Assembly: GCA_963737545.1 (NCBI GenBank)
Contig: CAVTTH010000003.1
Coordinates: forward strand, 124,001 to 188,000
Direction: 5' to 3'
Length of the DNA stretch: 64,000 bases
Source: CAVTTH01 sp963737545
GTDB lineage: Bacteria > Verrucomicrobiota > Verrucomicrobiia > Chthoniobacterales > UBA10450
Shown here: piece by piece, positions 59,218 to 64,000 of the stretch
Layout: the number at the start of each line of letters is the position of its first letter
Position numbering within the stretch: the first letter of the stretch is position 1
The notes under the pieces: generated by a model
The model's input: the letters and a program-made list of their open reading frames with translations, nothing else
Told to the model about the DNA's origin: nothing
The model's database searches: none
Translations under genes and position numbers: made by a program

Positions 59218-61675
59218 TTATTCCCGTCCCAATGCGACCATCGGGTCGGCCCGCGAGGCACGGAAAGCAGGGACATAACTGGCGGCCAGGGCGACGACGC
59301 CGAGGACAAGGGTAACGAGGACAAATGTCGATTTATCGAACGCGCTGACGTTGTAGAGCAATGACGCCAGAGCGCGCGTGCTGAATATCGTCAGCAGCAG
59401 ACCCACGATCGTGCCGAGAATAACGAGTCGCAGCGCGTGGCCGACAACGAGCCGCAACACATCTGCGCGCTGCGCGCCAAGCGCCATGCGGACGCCGATT
59501 TCATGCGTGCGCTGCACGACAAGGAACGACATCACGCCGTAGATGCCGACCGAGGCGAGGACGAGCGCGAGCGCGGCGAAAACGCCAATCAGGACAACGG
59601 AGAGCCGCCGGGCAGCGATGGAATCGGACGTGACTTGCTCGAGCGTGCGCACGTTCGCCGCCGGCAAATCCGGATCCATGCGCTGGATCTCCGCGCGAAT
59701 GGCGGAACTGAGCGAACGCGGGTCCTGTTGGCTCCGCACGGCCAGAATCATTCCGCGATAGGGAATCTGCGCATGCGGCATGTAGTATTCCGGCTTCGCA
59801 TCTTCACTCAGATTGCGATGTCGGATGTTGCCAACCATGCCGACGACGGTGACCCATTTCGGATCGGGTTTGCGCGGATCGCTGAACGTAATGCGCTTTC
59901 CAATCGGATCGAGATTCGGGAACCACTTGTTAGCCAACGCCTGATTGATGATGGTCACGCCGGGCGCATCGGCGTTATCGGCCTCGGTGAAGAAGCGGCC
60001 TTTGAGCAGCGGCGTTTTTAAGACCCGGAAGTAGTCCGGCGTGATGTTTCGGATCTCTTCGTCCGGATAAACATTTTCAGCCCTCGGATCGCGGCCTTCG
60101 ATGGCAAAGGAGCTGTCGCTATTCGTCCCGCTAAGCGGAAGGATGGAGGTAAAGGCGGCCGCTTCCACACCGGGGAGCGCGCGGATGCGGCGGACTGCGT
60201 CGGCGAAGAGATCGGCTACCGGCTTGCCGCGCGGATACTTCGACACCGGCAGGCTGACCTCCATGGTGAGGACGTTGTGAGGATCGAAACCGGGATCGAC
60301 ATTTTGCAGGCGCGCGAAGCTCTTCATGAGCAGCCCGGCGCCGACCAACAGGACCAGCGCCATCGCCACTTCGGCCACGACGAGTCCGTTGCGGAGCCGG
60401 TTGCGGCGCACGCCGGTAGTCGTGCCACGGCCGCCTTCCTTCAACGCCTCGGTCAGTTCGGGATTGCCGCTGGCGAGCGCGGGGACCAGTCCAAAAAGAA
60501 TTCCGGTAACGACGGAAACGGCGAGCGTCACCGCGAGCACGCGCAAATCGAGATTTGCTTCGGCGATGCGCGGGACGGTTTGCACGCCGAGCGCGCGCAA
60601 GAGATCGAGACCCCAAACCGCGAGCATGGCACCAGCGAAACCGCCGACCACAGCCAGGAGCACACTCTCGCACAACATTTGTCGCAGGAGTTGCAGACGG
60701 CTGGCGCCGAGTGCAACGCGAACGGCAAACTCGCGTTCACGCGCCCCGGCGCGGGCGAGCAACATGGTGGTAAGATTGGCGCAGGCGATGAGCAGGACGA
60801 CCGCGACGGCGCCAGTCAGGATAAGCAGGCCGGACCTCATCCCGCCTACAACCTGCTCGTGCAACGGATAGAGCGACGCGCCGAAGCGCACGGCCGGCGT
60901 GTAGTTGTCGGGAAATTGCTTCAACCAGGTGGCGTGAAGGGCGTCGATTTCCGCTTGAGCCTGCGCCGCCGAAACACCCTGCTTCAATCGGCCGATGACG
61001 CCCAGACTGCGCGAACCGCGGGACTCGAGATCATCTTTCGTGAACGCGATCGGTTTCCAGACTATCGACGCGCTGGCCGAAGGTGCCCCCCTGCACGCCG
61101 AAGAGCGGCAACGGGAATTCGAACTTCTCCGGCATGATGCCGACGACGGTGTAGTTACGGCCGTTGAGCGCGATCTGCTGGCCGACGAGCCTGGGATCGG
61201 AATCGAAGCGCCGCCGCCAAAGCCGCGCGCTGATTACGACGACGCCGTCATTGCCCTCGCCGAATTCATCGTTCGTGAAGGTGCGGCCTTTGATCGGCTC
61301 GACCCCGAGCAGCGGAAACAACGAGGGCGTGACGACTGCGCCCTGGACGCGCTCCGGCATGTCGCCGCCAGTCAGATTAAGGTCAGTGTAATCGACTGCC
61401 GCGATGCGCTCGAAGCTGGTCAGGCTCTTCTCGTAATCGAGATATTCCGGCGCGGAAACAGGAATCTGGTCGAGACCCTGCGCGGTAAATTTCTGCCAGA
61501 GTAGCACGAGTTCCTGCGGCGCCCTGTAAGGCAACGGACGGATGAGAAGCGCATTGACCAGACTGAAGACCACGGTGTTGGCCGCAATCGCGAGCGCGAT
61601 TGTGATGACGGCAATGAGGGTAAAGGCCGGACTCTTCGCCAACACTCGCAACGCGTATCGCAGTTCGTGGAGCAT
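59218..61675 (-). pseudogene. ADOP/MacB-family ABC permease 17, one frameshift
   Basis: N-terminal frame 61031-61675 (MLHELRYALRVLAKSPAF) and C-terminal frame 59218-60987 join near 61063: one surplus base (GATAGTC instead of GATGTC) separates GQRVD from VWKPIAFTKDDLESRGSRS. The repaired length is about 818 residues. First segment AVITIALAIAANTVVFSLVN; FtsX 1 VLLIACANLTTMLLARAGARERE; FtsX 2 GIYGVMSFLVVQRTHEIGVR; C-terminus RADPMVALGRE, where the shared ALRxE tail is altered. Together with permease 16 it is flanked by ATPases and may represent the ancestral, non-orphan unit of the locus. Confidence 0.8.
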
Positions 61676-61691
61676 GATCTGGTTTGGTTGG

Positions 61692-61853
61692 TTACTTCCC
61701 GTTTTGACGTGGGACCGGACGCAGATCGTGTCCGTCCGTCGGAGGAGGCGGTAGCGCGTTCCTGCCCGGCGAGGCCACGACGATATTGGCCACGAGCAAA
61801 ACGAGGATGAGGAGCGCTTTCAGTGATCCTTCTCTAAGATCATCTGTGCGCAT
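61692..61853 (-). CDS. Small single-pass membrane or secreted peptide
   Basis: 53 residues, with a GAGGG ribosome site 8 bases before ATG 61853 and tight packing between the ATPase (20-base gap) and permease 17 (16-base gap). Residues about 11-29 are strongly hydrophobic (LKALLILVLLVANIVVASPG), giving either a signal peptide or a membrane anchor, followed by a proline-rich tail (LPPPPTDGHDLRPVPR). No family is recognised. Position inside a MacAB-like operon makes it a candidate small subunit or exported peptide substrate, but that is only inference. Confidence 0.65.
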   Translation of the reverse strand: MRTDDLREGSLKALLILVLLVANIVVASPGRNALPPPPTDGHDLRPVPRQNGK

Positions 61854-61873
61854 TGTCTTTCCCTCGCTAGTCG

Positions 61874-62572
61874 TTAGGCGGCGATTTTGTCCTCGACGAC
61901 TCGGCCGTCAAACAGGTGAATGGTGCGATCAGCGTGCTGGGCGAAACGGGCATCGTGCGTCACCATGCAGATGGTTGCGCCACCGGCATGCAGCTCCTTC
62001 AGGAGATCCATGACGGCTTCGCCGTTCCGCGAATCGAGATTCCCAGTCGGCTCGTCCGCGAGGAGGATCGCCGGTTTGCCGGCGAGGGCGCGCGCCACAG
62101 CGACACGTTGCTGTTGACCGCCGGAAAGCTGACTCGGCAAATGTTTCGCGCGATGTCCCATGCCGACGCGCTCGAGCGCTTCGGTGACAAACCCTTTTCG
62201 ATCGGCGGAACCCATTCCGCGATAAGTCAGCGGCAGCTCGACGTTTTCAAAAACTGTCAGGTCGCCAATGAGATTGAAGCTTTGGAAAATGAAGCCGATC
62301 TCGCGGTTGCGAATCCGCGCCCGCTCCGGAAACGTCAGGTTCGCGACTTCGCTGTTCTTCAGCGTGTAGCTGCCGTCCGACGGCGTATCGAGCAATCCAA
62401 GAATGGAAAGCAGCGTCGACTTGCCGCAGCCGGATGGGCCGGCGATCGAGACGTATTCGCCGGTTTTGATATCGAGGTGAATCCCGGAGAGCGCATGCGT
62501 TTCGACTTCGTCGGTCAAAAACACTTTCGTTACGCCATCGAGGTGAATGAGGGTGTGGTTTCCGTTGTTCAT
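61874..62572 (-). CDS. MacB/LolD-type ABC transporter ATPase
   Basis: 232 residues from ATG 62572 (MNNGNHTLIHLDGVTKVF); an in-frame ATG at 62617 would add 15 residues. Walker A GPSGCGKST, Q-loop FIFQSFNLI, signature LSGGQQQRVAVARALAG, Walker B ILLADEPTGNLDS, H-loop VTHDARFA. It is a canonical member of the lipoprotein/macrolide-exporter ATPase group that works with MacB/FtsX-type permeases having a separate nucleotide-binding subunit. Its stop codon lies inside a TCGTTAGGC word. It follows the membrane fusion protein gene and precedes the small peptide and permease 17. Confidence 0.95.
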   Translation of the reverse strand: MNNGNHTLIHLDGVTKVFLTDEVETHALSGIHLDIKTGEYVSIAGPSGCGKSTLLSILGLLDTPSDGSYTLKNSEVANLTFPERARIRNREIGFIFQSFNLIGDLTVFENVELPLTYRGMGSADRKGFVTEALERVGMGHRAKHLPSQLSGGQQQRVAVARALAGKPAILLADEPTGNLDSRNGEAVMDLLKELHAGGATICMVTHDARFAQHADRTIHLFDGRVVEDKIAA

Positions 62573-62639
62573 AGTTTTTCGTTCCGGCATTGCGGTGGTG
62601 AGGTCGTCAGAGAACATACTTGGTGGTTGGCTCTAGCCG

Positions 62640-62695
62640 CGCTTTTGCGAAGCGCGATCCCGACGCCGCTCAGAGAGCGGCTGCTACAAGTCGAG
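62640..62695. repeat. Double-hairpin REP-like element
   Basis: GCGCTTTTGCGAAGCGC and GCCGCTCAGAGAGCGGC are two adjacent palindromes in the 141-base gap between the fusion protein and ATPase genes, followed by TGCTACAAG. This is the look of a dispersed bacterial REP sequence. It could lower downstream expression or protect the upstream mRNA. Confidence 0.6.
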
Positions 62696-62713
62696 AAATA
62701 TTCATGGTTAGGG

Positions 62714-63967
62714 TTAATCTAATCGGAGACGTTCGTGAGAATCCCAGGCGCTCGTGTCGGAAAGGATGACCTGGTCGCCCGGCTCCAGACCATTCACGAT
62801 CTCGATCGTGTTGACGGAGCTGCGGCCGAGCTTAACGGGAGTGCGCACAGCTTCAGAGCTGCCCGCGATCAGTTTGAAAATTCCGACGGTGTTGTTTTCC
62901 TGGCCGAAAGCGGGGCGCCCGACATAGATCACGTTGTCGAGCCGCTCCAGTTCGATCGTTCCATCGACGCTTAGGTCAGGGCGAGCGCCTTTTGGAAGCG
63001 CACCGTCCAATGCGACATCGACAGTCACGGTTCCCTGTTCGACGGCAGGATCAACGCGGATGACATGGCCCTCGACCACGCCGTTCCGAGTATCGATCGA
63101 CGCCTTCTGATCAATTTGAACATCTTTCGCCTGCGTCTCCGCAATTTTGACCTGCGCCTTGAGCTTGGTCGGATCGGCGACACGCGCCAGATTGGCGCCC
63201 GGAATTACCCGCTGACCGACTTCCACGGGCAACTGTTGTAACACGCCCGACATACCGGCGCTCACGTGCAACGCTTCTACCTGGTCCTGTTTCAACTTCG
63301 CGGCTTGTCCCAACTGATCCACCGCCGCCTGTTTCGACGCCAGTTGCGGTTCGATCGAATCGCGAGCGAAAGTCAGGCGCTTCTGTTCAATGGCGTCGCG
63401 GTTGGCCAGTTCCGCTGCTTTCACTTGCGAGGTCCGGTAAACAAGATCTGCGACCAGGCCATTCTTCTTCAGGTTTTCGTTGGTCTCGTTTTCCATTTTC
63501 GCCTGCTCGAATTCCGAGTGAACCTGCGCAGCGGTTGATTCCTGCTGGAGCAATTCGCGCTGCAGGGTGGCGCGCAACGTCGTCAGTTCGGCCTCAGCAC
63601 CCTTCGCTTGAAATTCCGCATCGCGCGCCGCCTGCTCCAATTCCGGGCTGCTCAGCTCGAGCAGGACGGTGTCTGGTTCCACCTTCGCGCCCGGACGAAC
63701 CAAAATCTTATCGACGCGGCCTTCCGTGTTCGCCGCAATCCAACGAAAATCCTCCGGCACGAGCGTGCCGAGGCCGCGAACCTGGCGGACCATTGGTCCG
63801 CGCTTCACCGTATCGACCCATACACTCGAGCGATCAATGCTCGGCACCGCCGGCTTCAGACGCGAGACCGCGACTGTAATGACGATCAACGCCAGCGCGC
63901 CACCCGCCATCATCATGATGCGCTTCTTTCGCTTCTTCTTCGCGACGTCTGGTCGGGCGATGTCCAT
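62714..63967 (-). CDS. MacA/HlyD-type membrane fusion protein
   Basis: 417 residues. The basic N-terminus KKKRKKRIMMMAGG precedes a single membrane anchor (ALALIVITVAVSRL, about 24-38). Then come a beta-barrel/lipoyl part (VRGLGTLVPEDFRWIAANTEG, KILVRPGAKVEPDTVLLEL), a long coiled coil at about 108-235 rich in Ala, Glu and Gln, the second lipoyl half (VGQRVIPGANLARVADPTKL), and a C-terminal beta domain (VKLGRSSVNTIEIVNGLEPGDQVILSD). In tripartite systems this protein links the inner-membrane permease to an outer-membrane TolC-like channel; no tolC is in the window. First gene of the visible transport block; promoter probably lies beyond the right edge. Confidence 0.93.
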   Translation of the reverse strand: MDIARPDVAKKKRKKRIMMMAGGALALIVITVAVSRLKPAVPSIDRSSVWVDTVKRGPMVRQVRGLGTLVPEDFRWIAANTEGRVDKILVRPGAKVEPDTVLLELSSPELEQAARDAEFQAKGAEAELTTLRATLQRELLQQESTAAQVHSEFEQAKMENETNENLKKNGLVADLVYRTSQVKAAELANRDAIEQKRLTFARDSIEPQLASKQAAVDQLGQAAKLKQDQVEALHVSAGMSGVLQQLPVEVGQRVIPGANLARVADPTKLKAQVKIAETQAKDVQIDQKASIDTRNGVVEGHVIRVDPAVEQGTVTVDVALDGALPKGARPDLSVDGTIELERLDNVIYVGRPAFGQENNTVGIFKLIAGSSEAVRTPVKLGRSSVNTIEIVNGLEPGDQVILSDTSAWDSHERLRLD

Positions 63968-64000
63968 TGAAGACGTGGCGGAGGTGAAGCCGGTCGGTCG

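Overview
This is a GC-rich, densely coded stretch of a bacterial chromosome. No mobile-element gene, phage gene or CRISPR array is recognisable. The best guess is Verrucomicrobiota (Chthoniobacterales-like): there is a CADD/PqqC-like protein of the type known in the Chlamydiae-Verrucomicrobia group, a secreted protein with the DTDGDGMPD calcium repeats and YRLEYRDDL tail common in that phylum, weak use of Shine-Dalgarno sites, and intergenic repeats rich in TGACGAA. Acidobacteriota is the main alternative, because long arrays of ADOP permeases (acidobacterial duplicated orphan permeases) were first named there. The assignment is inference.

Left part (1-17 kb), ordinary genes in short units. 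A TPR lipoprotein (cut by the left edge) is divergent from a secreted thioredoxin-fold-like protein. A MoeB-rhodanese fusion and a sulfotransferase form an overlapping pair. A small hypothetical gene, an SRP RNA and an isolated rpmI (L35) follow on the minus strand. Then come a type II NADH dehydrogenase, ybeY, a clpS-DUF2017 pair, and an ECF sigma/anti-sigma pair, followed by a secreted NTF2-like protein. A very large secreted astacin-type protease with a nine-copy beta-helix array (one frameshift) is divergent from a fused trehalose synthase-maltokinase and a CADD-like protein. A tRNA-Ser(UGA) closes this part.

Right part (17-64 kb): everything is on the minus strand and nearly without gaps. 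Reading in the direction of transcription (right to left): a MacA/HlyD-type membrane fusion protein, a MacB-type ATPase, a 53-residue membrane peptide, permease 17, a second ATPase, permease 16, a DUF4097 beta-solenoid protein, then fifteen consecutive MacB/FtsX-type ADOP permeases (15 down to 1), ending with a DUF4097-like lipoprotein. That makes 17 paralogous permeases of about 800-860 residues. Thirteen are intact, three carry one apparent +1 frameshift each, and one (permease 5) is a heavily decayed pseudogene. Gaps are mostly 6-80 bases and three junctions overlap by 8 bases, so the block looks like one giant operon or a few overlapping ones. In MacAB-type systems the ATPase powers the permease and the fusion protein reaches the outer membrane; here two ATPases and one fusion protein would have to serve many permeases.

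The least expected signal is a short word, GCCTAACGA (either strand), found about 15 times exactly and about 22 times as CCTAACGA. It is placed in different reading frames and forces otherwise rare codons (TTA, CTA, AGG). It behaves like a DNA-level signal such as a Chi or uptake word, but its function is unknown.
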